DNA of 64,000 nt from positions 29,111-93,110 of the forward strand of contig NW_003115029.1 in NCBI RefSeq assembly GCF_000003605.2, read 5' to 3'. Every line of letters begins with the position of its first letter. Position 1 is the first letter of the stretch. The position numbers and the translations under genes were made by a program. Of this stretch, positions 24,816-38,024 are shown piece after piece. The notes under the pieces are model-generated. The model had not been told where the DNA came from. It saw only the letters and a program-made list of their open reading frames with translations, and did not search any database. Origin of the DNA: Saccoglossus kowalevskii (lineage: Eukaryota > Hemichordata > Enteropneusta > Harrimaniidae).

Positions 24816-25770
24816 CCAACTCGAGTATATTTCAAATTGCGTAACCAGTAGTGTTGGTAGGTGAAGAGACAAAGTTTAAAGTCAAGCTCAATCGGGCATG
24901 GGTAGTTCTTGCATGGGAGACTGCCTGAGAAAACCAGCTAGGGATTTTTTTTTGTTTCATCACATACATATCAAACATATGAGACAACGTTCGTGCATCT
25001 TTTTTTCACTGTAATGTCAATTATTTTTAGTAGAAAAACATGGAAATTTAGGCATGTTTTCAAGTTCATGAACATTTTTCCAATTTCTCTGTTATTTTTG
25101 GAGATCAAGTTGGTGATGATGTCGGCACATAGTGGGGTTTGACCTGTTAACGTACCGTGAAAAGTCGTACAAAGTGAACGCAAAGTTGTGCAAAGTGATT
25201 GGAAAGTTTGTAGATATATTTGTATGCTTGACCTAACTTGTTGGCATATAGAAACCCGCAGTTGTAAAGTCAAATAAATGAATAAAAGCGAGATGAAAAC
25301 AGCCTATATAAGCAGAGTATCACATAAGCTGACTGGCCGTAAAAATGATAGAAAACAGCATGCAAAGTTGGTAAAAGTGTTCGAAACGTTGGCGGAGTTA
25401 CATGTATATTTAACCTAAGTCATTGGAATGCCAACCCCGCAGTTAAATTTCGAAAACATTAAGTAATTGTCTGGAAAATGCCAGATATATAAGCAGATTA
25501 TCGCAACTGCAAACCGCAAATCGAAGACAAACTGCTTGCAAAGTTTTGAAAAACGATTGCAAAGTTTGTAGGTTCGTTTGGGAATGTTACATATGATATT
25601 ATATTGACGGGTTCCATAGTCAAAAGTTAGAAAACGTAAAACAATATTTCGTAAATTGCCGTTAAAGTAGCGAACTATTATTCGCAGCATGTAGAGGTCA
25701 TAGGTCAATTCAAGAAGTTACTCGTACAAACGCTATCAGGTTTAAAACAGTGTCAAACATGAAATAGTCG
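24816..25770. repeat. Satellite copy 27 (type T1)
   Basis: 955 bp. Clean T1 unit with 'gtaggttcg' and 'cacataagctg'. Very close to copy 47. Confidence 0.97.
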
Positions 25771-26720
25771 CCAACTCGAGTATATTTCAAATTGCGTAAC
25801 CAGTAGTGTTGGTAGGTGAAGAGACAAAGTTTAAAGTCCAACTCAATCGGCATGGGTAGTTCTTGCATGGGAGACTGCCTGAGAAAACCAGCTAGGGATT
25901 TTTTTTTGTTTCATCACATACATATCAAACATATGAGACAACGTTCGTGCATCTTTTTTTCACTGTAATGTCAATTATTTTTAGTAGAAAAACATGGAAA
26001 TTTAGGCATGTTTTCAAGTTCATGAACATTTTTCCAATTTCTCTGTTATTTTTGGAGATCAAGTTGGTGATGATGTCGGCACATAGTGGGGTTTGACCTG
26101 TTAACGTACCGTGAAAAGTCGTACAAAGTGAACGCAAAGTTGTGCAAAGTGATTGGAAAGTTTGTAGATATATTTGTATGCTTGACCTACTTGTTGGCAT
26201 ATAGAAACCCGCAGTTGTAAAGTCAAATAAATGATAAAGCGAGATGAAACAGCCTATATAAGCAGAGTATCACATGAGCTGACTGGCCGTAAAAATGATA
26301 GAAAACAGCATGCAAAGTTGGTAAAAGTGTTCGAAACGTTGGCGGAGTTACATGTATATTTAACCTAAGTCATTGGAATGCCAACCCCTCAGTTAAATTT
26401 CGAAAACATTAAGTAATTGTCTGGAAAATGCCAGATATATAAGCAGATTATCGCAACTGCAAACCGAAAATCAAAGACAAACTGCTTGCAAAGTTTTGAA
26501 AAACGATTGCAAAGTTTGTAGATTCGTTTGGGAATGTTACATATGATATTATATTGAAGGGTTCCATAGTCAAAAATTAGAAAACGTAAAACAATATTTC
26601 GTAAATTGCCGTTAAAGTAGCGAACTATTATTCGCAGCATGTAGAGGTCATAGGTCAATTCAAGAAGTTACTCGTACAAACGCTATCAGGTTTAAAACAG
26701 TGTCAAACATGAAATAGTCG
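25771..26720. repeat. Satellite copy 28 (type T1)
   Basis: 950 bp. 'gtccaactcaatcgg' is shared with copy 44. Single-base losses at 26188 and 26230-26250 ('gacctacttg', 'aaatgataaagc', 'gatgaaacagc'). 'ttgaaggg' and 'aaaaattag' occur in the tail. Confidence 0.96.
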
Positions 26721-27674
26721 CCAACTCGAGTATATTTCAAATTGCGTATCCAGTAGTTTTGGTAGGTGAAGAGACAAAGTATAAAGTCAAGCTCTATCGG
26801 GCATGGTTAGTTCTTGCATGGGAGACTGCCTGAGAAAACCAGCTAGGGAAATTTTTTTTGGTTTCATCACATACATATCAAACATATGAGACAACGTTCG
26901 TGCATCTTTTTTTCACTGTAATGTCAATTATTTTCATTAGAAAAACATGGAAATTTAGGCATGTTTTCAAGTTCATGAACATTTTTCCAATTTCTCTATT
27001 ATTTTTGGAGATCAAGTTGGTGATGATGTCGGCACATAGTGGGGTTTGACCTGTTAACGTACCGTGAAAAATCGTACAAAGTGAACGCAAAGTTGTGCAA
27101 AGTGATTGGAAAGTTTGTAGATATATTTGTATGCTTGACCTAACTTGTTGGTATATAGAAACCCGCAGTTGTAAAGTCAAATAAATGAATAAAAGCGAGA
27201 TGAAAACAGCCTATATAAGCAGAGTATCACATGAGCTGTCTGGCCGTAACAATGAAAGAAAACAGCATGCAAAGTTGGTAAAAGTGTTCGAAACTTTGGC
27301 GGAGTTACATGTATATTTAACCTAAGTCATTGGAATGCCAACCCCGTAGTTAAATTTCGAAAACATTAAGTAAAAGTCAAGAAAATGCCAGATATGTAAG
27401 CAGATTATGGCTACTGCAAACCGAAAATCGAAGACAAACTGCTTGCAAAGTTTTGAAAAACGATTGCAAAGTTTGTAGATTCGTTTGGGAATGTAACATA
27501 TGATATTATATTGACGGGTTCCATAGTCAAAGTTCGAAAATGTAAAACATACTTTGTAATTGCCGTTAAATTAGCGTACTGTTATTCGCAGCATGTAGAG
27601 GTCATAGGTCAATTCAAGAAGTTACTCGTACAAACGCTATCAAGTTTAAATCAGTGTCAAACATGAAATAGTCG
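26721..27674. repeat. Satellite copy 29 (copy 8 head)
   Basis: 954 bp. 'gtatccagtagtttt', 'gtataaag', 'gctctatcggg' and 'ttttcattag' are shared with copy 8. 'ctgtctggc' and 'aatgaaag' match copy 7. One-base losses at about 27530-27555 ('gtcaaagttcg', 'aaacatactttg', 'gtaattgcc'). Confidence 0.96.
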
Positions 27675-28632
27675 CCAATTCAAGTATATTTCAAATTGCG
27701 TAAGCAGTAGTGTGGGTAGGTGAAGAGACAAAGTTTAAAGTCAAGCTCAGTCGGGCATGGTTAGTTCTTGCATGGGAGACTGCCTGAGAAAACCAGCTAG
27801 GGAATATTCTTTTGCTTTCATTACATATATATCACACATATGAGACAACGTTCGTGCATCTTTTTTTCACTGTAATGTCAATTATTTTTAGTAGAAAAAC
27901 ATGGAAATTTAGGCATGTTTTCAAGTTCATGAACATTTTTCCAATTTGTCTGTTATTTTTGGCAATCAAGTTGGTGATGATGTCGGCACATAGTGGGGTT
28001 TGACCTGTTAACGTACCGTGAAAAGTCGTACAAAGTGAACGCAAATTTGTGCAAAGTGATTGGAAAGTTTGTAGATATATTTGTATGCTTGACCTAACTT
28101 GTTGGCATATAGAAATCCGCAGTTGTAAAGTCAAATAAATGGAATAAAAAGCGAGATGAAAACAGCCTATATAAGCAGAGTATCACATGAGCTGACTGAC
28201 CATAAAAATGATAGAAAACAGCATGCAAAGTTGGTAAAAGCGTGCGAAACTTTGGCGGAGTTACATGTATATTTAACTAAGTCATTGGAATGCCAACCCC
28301 GCAGTTAAATTTCGAAAACATTAAGTAAAAGTCAAGAAAATGCCAGATATATAAGCAGATTATGGCAACTGCAAACCGAAAATCGAAGACAAACTGCTTG
28401 CAAAGTTTTGAAAAACGATTGCAAAGTTTGTAGATTCGTTTGGGAATGTTACATATGATATTATATTGACGGGTTCCATAGTCAAAAGTTCGAAAACGTA
28501 AAACAATATTTCGTAAATTGCCGTTAAAGTAGCGTACTATTATTCGCAGCATGTAGAGGTCATAGGTCAATTCAAGAAGTTACTCGTACAAACGCTATCA
28601 GGTTTAAAACAGTGTCAAACATGAAATAGTCG
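27675..28632. repeat. Satellite copy 30 (type T2)
   Basis: 958 bp. 'aattcaag', 'tgtgggtagg', then private 'gaatattcttttgc', 'atatatatcacac', 'ggcaatc' and 'atggaataaaaag'. T2 tail with 'accgaaaatc'. Confidence 0.96.
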
Positions 28633-29589
28633 CCAGATCGAGCATATTTCAATTTGCGTAAGCAGTAGTGTTGGTAGGTGAAGAGACAAAGTTTAAAGTC
28701 AATCTCAATCGGGCATGGTTAGTTCTTGCATGGGAGACTGCCTGAGAAAACCAGCTAGGGAATTTTTTTTTGGTTTCATCACATACATATCAAACATATG
28801 AGACAACGTTCGTGCATCTTTTTTTCACTGTAATGTCAATTATTTTTAGTAGAAAAACATGGAAATTTAGGCATGTTTTCAAGTTCATGAACTTTTTTCC
28901 AATTTCTCTGTTATTTTTGGAGATCAAGTTGGTGATGATGTCGGCACATAGAGGGGTTTGACCTGTTAACGTAGCGTGAAAAGTCGTACAAAGTGAACGC
29001 AAAGTTGTGCAAAGTGATTGGAAAGTTTGTAGATATATTTGTATGCTTGACCTAAATTGTTGGCATATAGAAACCCGCAGTTGTAAAGTCAAATAAATGA
29101 ATAAAAGCGAGATGAAAACAGCCTATATAAGCAGAGTATCACATGAGCTGACTGACCGTAAAAATGATAGAAAACCGCATGCAAAGTTGGTAAAAGCGTG
29201 CGAAACTTTGGCGGAGTTACATGTATATTTAACCTAAGTCATTGGAATGCCAACCCCGCAGTTAAATTTCGAAAACATTAAGTAAAAGTCAAGAAAATGC
29301 CAGATATATAAGCAGATTATGGCAACTGCAAACCGAAAATCGAAGACAAACTGCTTGCAAAGTTTTGAAAAACGATTGCAAAGTTTGTAGATTCGTTTGG
29401 GAATGTTACATATGATATTATATTGACGGGTTCCATAGTCAAAAGTTCGAAAACGTAAAACAATATTTCGTAAATTGCCGTTAAAGTAGCGTACTATTAT
29501 TCGCAGCATGTAGAGGTCATAGGTCAATTCAAGAAGTTACTCGTACAAACGCTATCAGGTTAAAAACAGTGTCAAACATGAAATAGTCG
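28633..29589. repeat. Satellite copy 31 (type T2)
   Basis: 957 bp. 'gtcaatctc', 'gaacttttttcc', 'catagaggggt', 'gtagcgtg', 'cctaaattg'. Nearly identical to copy 32 in its first two thirds. Confidence 0.97.
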
Positions 29590-30544
29590 CCAGATCGAGC
29601 ATATTTCAAATTGCGTAAGCAGTAGTGTTGGTAGGTGAATAGACAAAGTTTAAAGTCAATCTCAATCGGGCATGGTTAGTTCTTGCATGGGAGACTGCCT
29701 GAGAAAACCAGCTAGGGAATTTTTTTTTGGTTTCATCACATACATATCAAACATATGAGACAACGTTCGTGCATCTTTTTTTCACTGTAATGTCAATTAT
29801 TTTTAGTAGAAAAACATGGAAATTTAGGCATGTTTTCAAGTTCATGAACTTTTTTCCAATTTCTCTGTTATTTTTGGAGATCAAGTTGGTGATGATGTCG
29901 GCACATAGAGGGGTTTGACCTGTTAACGTAGCGTGAAAAGTCGTACAAAGTGAACGCAAAGTTGTGCAAAATGATTGGAAAGTTTGTAGATATATTTGTA
30001 TGCTTGACCTAAATTGTTGGCATATAGAAACCCGCAGTTGTAAAGTCAAATAAATGAATAAAAGCGAGATGAAAACAGCCTATATAAGCAGAGTATCACA
30101 TGAGCTGACTGACCGTAAAAATGATAGAAAACAGCATGCAAAATTGGTAAAAGCGTGCGAAACGTTGGCGGAGTTACATGTATATTTAACCTAAGTCATT
30201 GGAATGTCAACCCCGCAGTTAAATTTCGAAAACATTAAGTAAAAGTCAAGAAAATGCCAGATATATAAGCAGATTATGGCAACTGCAAACCAAATCGAAG
30301 ACAAACTGCTTGCAAAGTTTTGAAAACCGATTGCAAAGTTTGTAGATTCGTTTGGGAATGTTACATATGATATTATATTGACGGGTTCCATAGTCAAAAG
30401 TTCGAAAACGTAAAACAATATTTCGTAAATTGCCGTTAAAGTAGCGTACTATTATTCGCAGCATGTAGAGGTCATAGGTCAATTCAAGAAGTTACTCGTA
30501 CAAACGCTATCAGGTTTAAAACAGTGTCAAACATGAAATAGTCG
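29590..30544. repeat. Satellite copy 32 (type T2)
   Basis: 955 bp. The head equals copy 31. The tail gains 'ggaatgtcaacc' and a 3-bp-shorter 'aaaccaaatcg', which are shared with copies 33-34 and 48. Confidence 0.97.
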
Positions 30545-31498
30545 CCAGATCGAGCATATTTCAAATTGCGTAAGCAGTAGTGTTGGTAGGTGAAGAGATA
30601 AAGTTTAAAGTCAAGCTCAATCGGGCATGGTTAGTTCTTGCATGGGAGACTGCCTGAGAAAACCAGCTAGGGAATTTTTTTTTGGTTTTATCACATACAT
30701 ATCAAACATATTAGACAACGTTCGTGCATCTTTTTTCACTGTAATGTCAATTATTTTTAGTAGAAACACATGGAAATTTAGGCATGTTTTCAAGTTCATG
30801 AACATTTTTCCAATTTCTCTGTTATTTTTGGAGATCAAGTTGGTGATGATGTCGGCACATAGTGGGGTTTGACCTGTTAACGTAGCGTGAAAAGTCGTAC
30901 AAAGTGAACGCAAAGTTGTGCAAAGTGATTGGAAAGTTTGTAGATATATTTGTATGCTTGACCTAAATTGTTGGCATATAGAAACCCGCAGTTGTAAAGT
31001 CAAATAAATGAATAAAAGCGAGATGAAAACAGCCTATATAAGCAGAGTATCACATGAGCTGACTGACCGTAAAAATGATAGAAAACAGCATGCAAAATTG
31101 GTAAAAGCGTGCGAAACGTTGGCGGAGTTACATGTATATTTAACCTAAGTCATTGGAATGTCAACCCCGCAGTTAAATTTCGAAAACATTAAGTAAAAGT
31201 CAAGAAAATGCCAGATATATAAGCAGATTATGGCAACTGCAAACCAAATCGAAGACAAACTGCTTGCAAAGTTTTGAAAACCGATTGCAAAGTTTGTAGA
31301 TTCGTTTGGGAATGTTACATATGATATTATATTGACGGGTTCCATAGTCAAAAGTTCGAAAACGTAAAACAATATTTCGTAAATTGCCGTTAAAGTAGCG
31401 TACTATTATTCGCAGCATGTAGAGGTCATAGGTCAATTCAAGAAGTTACTCGTACAAACGCTATCAGGTTTAAAACAGTGTCAAACATGAAAAAGTCG
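30545..31498. repeat. Satellite copy 33 (T2, young tandem block)
   Basis: 954 bp. 'gagataaag', 'catattagac', 'agaaacacatgg', 'gtagcgtg', 'aaaccaaatcg'. Apart from about four substitutions that I could see, identical in length and sequence to copy 34. Confidence 0.97.
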
Positions 31499-32452
31499 CC
31501 AGATCGAGCATATTTCAAATTGCGTAAGCAGTAGTGTTGGTAGGTGAAGAGATAAAGTTTAAAGTCAAGCTCAATCGGGCATGGTTAGTTCTTGCATGGG
31601 AGACTGCCTGAGAAAACCAGCTAGGGAATTTTTTTTTGGTTTCATCACATACATATCAAACATATTAGACAACGTTCGTGCATCTTTTTTCACTGTAATG
31701 TCAATTATTTTTAGTAGAAACACATGGAAATTTAGGCATGTTTTCAAGTTCATGAACATTTTTCCAATTTCTCTGTTATTTTTGGAGATCAAGTTGGTGA
31801 TGATGTCGGCACATAGTGGGGTTTGACCTGTTAACGTAGCGTGAAAAGTCGTACAAAGTGAACGCAAAGTTGTGCAAAGTGATTGGAAAGTTTGTAGATA
31901 TATTTGTATGCTTGACCTAAATTGTTGGCATATAGAAACCCGCAGTTGTAAAGTCAAATAAATGAATAAAAGCGAGATGAAAACAGCCTATATAAGCAGA
32001 GTATCACATGAGCTGACTGACCGTAAAAATGATAGAAAACAGCATGCAAAATTGGTAAAAGCGTGCGAAACGTTGGCGGAGTTACATGTATATTTAACCT
32101 AAGTCATTGGAATGTCAACCCCGCAGTTAAATTTCGAAAACATTAAGTAAAAGTCAAGAAAATGCCAGATATATAAGCAGATTATGGCAACTGCAAACCA
32201 AATCGAAGACAAACTGCTTGCAAAGTTTTGAAAACCGATAGCAAAGTTTGTAGATTCGTTTGGGAATGTTACATATGATATTATATTGACGGGTTCCATA
32301 GTCAAAAGTTCGAAAACGTAAAACAATATTTCGTAAATTGCCGTTAAAGTAGCGTACTATTATTCGCAGAATGTAGAGGTCATAGGTCAATTCAAGAAGT
32401 TACTCGTACAAACGCTATCAGGTTTAAAACAGTGTCAAACATGAAATAGTCG
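31499..32452. repeat. Satellite copy 34 (T2, young tandem block)
   Basis: 954 bp. Same as copy 33 with 'aaaccgatagc' and 'cagaatgtag'. 'aaaccgatagc' is shared with copy 48, 14 units downstream. Confidence 0.97.
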
Positions 32453-33408
32453 CCAGATCGAGCATATTTCAAATTGCGTAAGCAGTAGTGTTGGTAGGTG
32501 AAGAGATAAAGTTTAAAGTCAAGCTCAATCGGGCATGGTTAGTTCTTGCATGGGAGACTGCCTGAGAAAACCAGATAGGGAATTTTTTTTTGGTTTCATC
32601 ACATACATATCAAACATATTAGACAACGTTCGTGCATCTTTTCTCACTGTAATGTCAATTATTTTTAGTAGAAACACATGGAAATTTAGGCATGTTTTCA
32701 AGTTCATGAACATTTTTCCAATTTCTCTGTTATTTTTGGAGATCAAGTTGGTGATGATGTCGGCACATAGTGGGGTTTGACCTGTTAACGTAGCGTGAAA
32801 AGTCGTACAAAGTGAACGCAAAGTTGTGCAAAGTGATTGGAAAGTTTGTAGATATATTTGTATGCTTGACCTAAATTGTTGGCATATAGAAACCCGCAGT
32901 TGTAAAGTCAAATAAATGAATAAAAGCGAGATGAAAACAGCCTATATAAGCAGAGTATCACATGAGCTGACTGACCGTAAAAATGATAGAAAACAGCATG
33001 CAAAATTGGTAAAAGCGTGCAAAACGTTGGCGGAGTTACATGTATATTTAACCTAAGTCATTGGAATGTCAACCCCGCAATTAAATTTCGAAAACATTAA
33101 GTAAAAGTCAAGAAAATACCAGATATATAAGCAGATTATGGCAACTGCAAACCGAAAATCGAAGGTAAACTGCTTGCAAAGTTTTGAAAAACGATTGCAA
33201 AGTTTTAAGCTTCGTTTGGGAATGTTACATATGATATTATATTGACAGGTTCCATAGTCAAAAGTTCGAAAACGTAAAACAATATTTCGTAAATTGCCGT
33301 TAAAGTAGCGTACTATTATTCGCAGCATGTAGATGTCATAGGTCAATTCAAGAAGTTACTCGTACAAACGCTATCAAGTTTAAAACAGTGTCAAACATGA
33401 AATAGTCG
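32453..33408. repeat. Satellite copy 35 (T2, end of young block)
   Basis: 956 bp. The head matches copies 33-34 with 'ccagataggg' and 'cttttctcactg'. The tail diverges: 'aaaataccag', 'gaaggtaaac', 'gttttaagcttcg', 'gacaggttcc', 'agatgtcat'. Confidence 0.97.
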
Positions 33409-34364
33409 CCAATTCAAGTGAATTTCAAATTGCGTAAGCAGTAGTGTGGGTAGGTGAAGAGACAAAGTTTAAAGTCAAGCTCAGTCGGGCCTGGTTATTT
33501 CTTGCATGGGAGACTGCCTGAGAAAACCAGCTAGGGAATTGTTTTTTGGTTTCATCACATACATATCAAACATATGACAAAATGTTCGTGCATCTTTTTT
33601 CACTGTGATGTAAATTATTTTTAGTAGAAAAACATGGAAATTTAGGCATGTTTTCAAGTTCATGAACATTTTTCCAATTTCTCTATTATTTTTGGAGATC
33701 AAGTTGGTGATGATGTCGGCACATAGTGGGGTTTGACCTGTTAACGTACCGTGAAAAGTCGTACAAAGTGAACGCAAAGTTGTGCAAAGTGATTCGAAAG
33801 TTTGTAGATATATTTGTATGCTTGACCTAACTTGTTGGCATATTGAAACCCGCAGTTGTAAAGTCAAATAAATGAATAAAAGCGAGATGAAAACAGCCTA
33901 TATAAGCAGAGTATCACATGAGCTGACTGGCCGTAAAAATGATAGAAAACAGCATGCAAAGTTTGTAAAAGTGTTCGAAACGTTGGCGGAGTTACATGTA
34001 TATTTAACCTAAGTCATTGGAATGCCAACCCCGCAGTTAAATTTCGAAAACATTAAGTAATTGTCTGAAAAATGCCAGATATATAAGCAGATTATCGCAA
34101 CTGCAAACCGCAAATCGAAGACAAACTGCTTGCAAAGTTTTGAAAAACGATTGCAAAGTTTGTAGATTCGTTTGGGAATGTTACATATGATATTATATTG
34201 ACGGGTTCCATAGTCAAAAGTTAGAAAACGTAAAACAATATTTCGTAAATTGCCGTTAAAGGAGCGAACTATTATTCGCAGCATGTAGAGGTCATAGGTC
34301 AATTCAAGAAGTTACTCGTACAAACGCTATCAGGTTTAAAACAGTGTCAAACATGAAATAGTCG
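33409..34364. repeat. Satellite copy 36 (T2 head, T1 tail)
   Basis: 956 bp. 'aattcaag', 'tgtgggtagg', 'catatgacaaaatg', 'gtgatgtaaatt', then T1 from 'ctgactggc' through 'attatcg' and 'agttagaaaacg'. 'gtttgtaaaag' is shared with copy 37. Confidence 0.96.
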
Positions 34365-35320
34365 CCAACTCGAGTATATTTCAAATTGCGTAACCAGTAG
34401 TGTTGGTAGGTGAAGAGACAAAGTTTAAAGTCAAGCTCAATCGGGCATGGTTAGTTCTTGCATGGGAGACTGCCTGAGAAAACCAGCTAGGGAAATTTTT
34501 TTTTGTTTCATCACATACATATCAAACATATGAGACAACGTTCGTGCATTTTTTTTCACTGTAATGTCAATTATTTTTAGTAGAAAAACATGGAAATTTA
34601 GGCATGTTTTCAAGTTCATGAACATTTTTCCAATTTCTCTGTTATTTTTGGAGATCAAGTTGGTGATGATGTCGGCACATAGTGGGGTTTGACCTGTTAA
34701 CGTACCGTGAAAAGTCGTACAAAGTGAACGCAAAGTTGTGCAAAGTGATTGGAAAGTTTGTAGATATATTTGTATGCTTGACCTAACTTGTTGGCATATA
34801 GAAACCCGCAGTTGTAAAGTCAAATAAATGAATAAAAGCGAGATGAAAACAGCCTATATAAGCAGAGTATCACATGAGCTGACTGACCGTAAAAATGATA
34901 GAAAACAGCATGCAAAGTTTGTAAAAGCGTGCGAAACGTTGGCGGAGTTACATATATATTTAACCTAAGTCATTGGAATGCCAACCCCGCAGTTAAATTT
35001 CGAAAACATTAAGTAAAAGTCAAGAAAATGCCAGATATAAAAGCAGATTATGGCAACGTCACACCGAAAATCGAAGACAAACTGCTTGCAAAGTTTCGAA
35101 AAACGATTGCAAAATTTGTAGATTCGTTTGGGAATGTTACATATGATATTACATTGACGGGATCCATAGTCAAAAGTTCGAAAACGTAAAACAATATTTC
35201 GTAAATTGCCGTTAAAGTAGCGTACTATTATTCGCAGCATGTAGAGGTCATAGGTCAATTCAAGAAGTTACTCGTACAAACGCTATCAGGTTTAAAACAG
35301 TGTCAAACATGAAATAGTCG
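34365..35320. repeat. Satellite copy 37 (T1 head, T2 tail)
   Basis: 956 bp. 'ccaactcgag' and 'aaccag', then 'ctgactgac' and 'gcgtgcg'. Private tail changes are 'gatataaaagc', 'ggcaacgtcacacc' and 'gacgggatcc'. Confidence 0.96.
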
Positions 35321-36269
35321 CCAGATCAAGCATATTTCAAATTGCGTAACTAGTAGTGTTGGTAGGTGAAGAGACAAAGTTTAAAGTCAAGCTCAATCGG
35401 CATGGTTTGTTCTTGCATGGGAGACTGCCTGAGAAAATCAGCTAGGGAATTTTTGTTTTGGTTTCATCACATACATATCAAACATATGAGACAATGTTCA
35501 TGCATCTTTTTTTCTCTGTAATGTCAATTATTTTTAGAAGAAAAACATGGAAATTTAGGCATGTTTTCAAGTTCATGAACATATTTTGCAATTTCTCTAT
35601 TATTGTTGGAGATCATATTGGTGATGATGTCGGCACATAGTGGGGTTTGACCTGTTAACGTACCGTGAAAAGTCGTACAAAGTGAACGCAAAGTTGTGCA
35701 AAGTGATTGGAAAGTTTGTAGATATATTTGTATGCTTGACCTAACTTGTTGGCATATAGAAACCCGCAGTTGTAAAGTCAAATAAATGAATAAAAGCGAG
35801 ATGAAAACAGCCTATAAAAGCAGAGTATCACATGAGCTGACTGACCGTAAAAAATGATAGAAAACAGCATGCTATGTTGGTAAAAGCGTGCGAAACGTTG
35901 GCGGAGTTACATGTATATTTAACCTAAGTCATTGGAATGCCAACCCCGCAGTTAAATTTCGAAACATTAGTAAAAGTCAGGAAAATGCCAGATATATAAG
36001 CAGATTATGGCAACTGCAAACAGAAATCGAGACAACTGCTTGCAAAGTTTGAAAGCGATTGCAAAGTTTGTAGATTCGTTTGGGATGTACATATGATATT
36101 TATATGACGGGTTGCATAGTCAAAAGTCGAAAACGTAAAAAAATATTTCGTGAATTGCTGTTTAAGTAGCGTACTATTATTCGCAGCATGTAGATGTCAT
36201 AGGTCAATTCAAGAAGTTACTCGTACAAACGCTATCAAGTTTAAAGCAGTGTCAAACATGAAATAATCG
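35321..36269. repeat. Satellite copy 38 (diverged; indel cluster)
   Basis: 949 bp. 'ttgttttgg', 'attgttggagatc' and 'atcatattgg' as in copy 50; 'cctataaaagc' in place of 'cctatataagc'; 'gctatgttgg'. Many one-base deletions in 35960-36130. Confidence 0.95.
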
Positions 36270-37198
36270 CCAATTCAAGTATATTTCAAATTGCGTAAGC
36301 AGTAGTGTGGGTAGGTGAAGAGACAATGTTTAAAGTCAAGCTCAGTCGGGACTGGTTAGGAGTCTGCCTGAGAAAACCGGCTAGGGAAATTTTTTTTTGG
36401 TTTCATCACATACATATCAAACATACGACAAAATGTTCGTGCATCTTTTTTCACTGTGATGTAAATTATTTTTAGTAGAAAAACATGGAAATTTAGGCAT
36501 GTTGTCAAGTTCATGAACATTTTTCCAATTTCTCTGTTATTTTTGGAGATCAAGTTGGTGAGGATGTCGGCACATAGTGGGGTTTGACCTGTTAACGTAC
36601 CGTGAAAAGTCGTACAAAGTGAACGCAAAGTTGTGCAAAGTGATTGGAAAGTTTGTAGATATATTTGTATGCTTGACCTAAATTGTTGGCATATAGAAAC
36701 CCGCAGTTGTAAAGTCAAATAAATGAATAAAAGCGAGATGAAAACAGCCTATATAAGCAGAGTATCACATGAGCTGACTGACCGTAAAAATGATAGAAAA
36801 CAGCATGCAAAGTTGGTAAAATCGAGCGAAACGTTGGCGGAGTTTCATGTATATTTAACCTAAGTCATTGGAATGCCAACCCCGCAGTTAAATTTCGAAA
36901 ACATTAAGTAAAAGTCAAGAAAATGCCAGATATATAAGCAGATTATGGCAACTGCAAACCGTAAATCGAAGACAAACTGCTTGCAAAGTTTTGAAAAACG
37001 ATTGCAAAGTTTGTAGATTCGTTTGGGAATGTTACATATGATATTATATTGACGGGTTACATAGACAAAAGTTCGAAAACTTAAAAAAATATTTCGTAAA
37101 TTGCCGTTAAAGTAGCGTACTATTATTCGCAGCATGTAGAGGTCATAGGTCAATTCAAGAAGTTACTCGTACAAACGCTATCAGGTTTAAAACAGTGT
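36270..37198. repeat. Satellite copy 39 (3' end lost)
   Basis: 929 bp. A deletion of about 12 bp joins 'ctggttagg' to 'agtctgcctg' at 36360. 'catacgacaaaatg' and 'aatcgagcg' also mark it. The unit ends early at 'aaaacagtgt', where a large deletion joins it to copy 40. Confidence 0.95.
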
Positions 37199-37206
37199 TT
37201 TTTTTG
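37190..37206. other. Deletion junction between copies 39 and 40
   Basis: 'aaaacagtg' runs directly into an 8-T tract and 'ggtttcatc'. In copy 41 the matching points are about 149 bp further apart. The breakpoint lies in the poly-T tract, with only about one base of homology visible. Confidence 0.9.
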
Positions 37207-38024
37207 GTTTCATCACATACATATCAAACATATGAGACAATGTTCGTGCATCTTTTTTTCACTGTAATGTCAATTATTTTTAGTAGAAAAACATGGAAAT
37301 TTAGGCATGTTATCAAGTTCATGAACATTTTTCCAATTTCTCTGTTATTTTTCGAGATCAAGTTGGTGATGATGTCGGCACATATTGGGGTTTGACCTGT
37401 TAACGTACCGTGAAAAGTCGTACAAAGTGAACGCAAAGTTGTGCAAAGTGATTGGAAAGTTTGTAGATATATTTGTATGCTTGACCTAACTTGTTGGCAT
37501 ATAGAAAACCGCAGTTGTAAAGTCAAATAAATGAATAAAAGCGAAATGAAAACAGTCTATATAAGCAGAGTATCACATGAGCTGACTGACCGTAAAAATG
37601 ATAGAAAACAGCATGCAAAGTTGGTAAAAGCGTGCGAAACGTTGGCGGAGTTTCATGTATATTTAACCTAAGTCATTGGAATGCCAACCCCGCAGTTAAA
37701 TTTCGAAAACATTAAGTAAAAGTCAAGAAAATGCCAGATATATAAGCAGATTATGGCAACTGCAAACCGTAAATCGAAGACAAACTGCTTGCAAAGTTTT
37801 GAAAAACGATTGCAAAGTTTGGAGATTCGTTTGGGAATGTTACATATGATATTATATTGACGGGTTACATAATCAAAAGTTCGAAAACTTAAAAAAAATA
37901 TTTCGTAACTTGCCGTTAAAATAGCGTACTATTATTCGCAGCATGTAGAGGTCATAGGTCAATTCAAGAAGTTACTCGTACAAACGCTATCAGGTTTAAA
38001 ACAGTGTCAAACATGAAATAGTCG
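37199..38024. repeat. Satellite copy 40, truncated (head deleted)
   Basis: 826 bp. It begins inside the poly-T tract. The last ~28 bp of copy 39 and the first ~120 bp of this unit are missing, about 149 bp in total. The rest is T2 with 'gttatcaag', 'catattgggg' and 'cttaaaaaaaatattt', closely matching copy 41. Confidence 0.96.
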
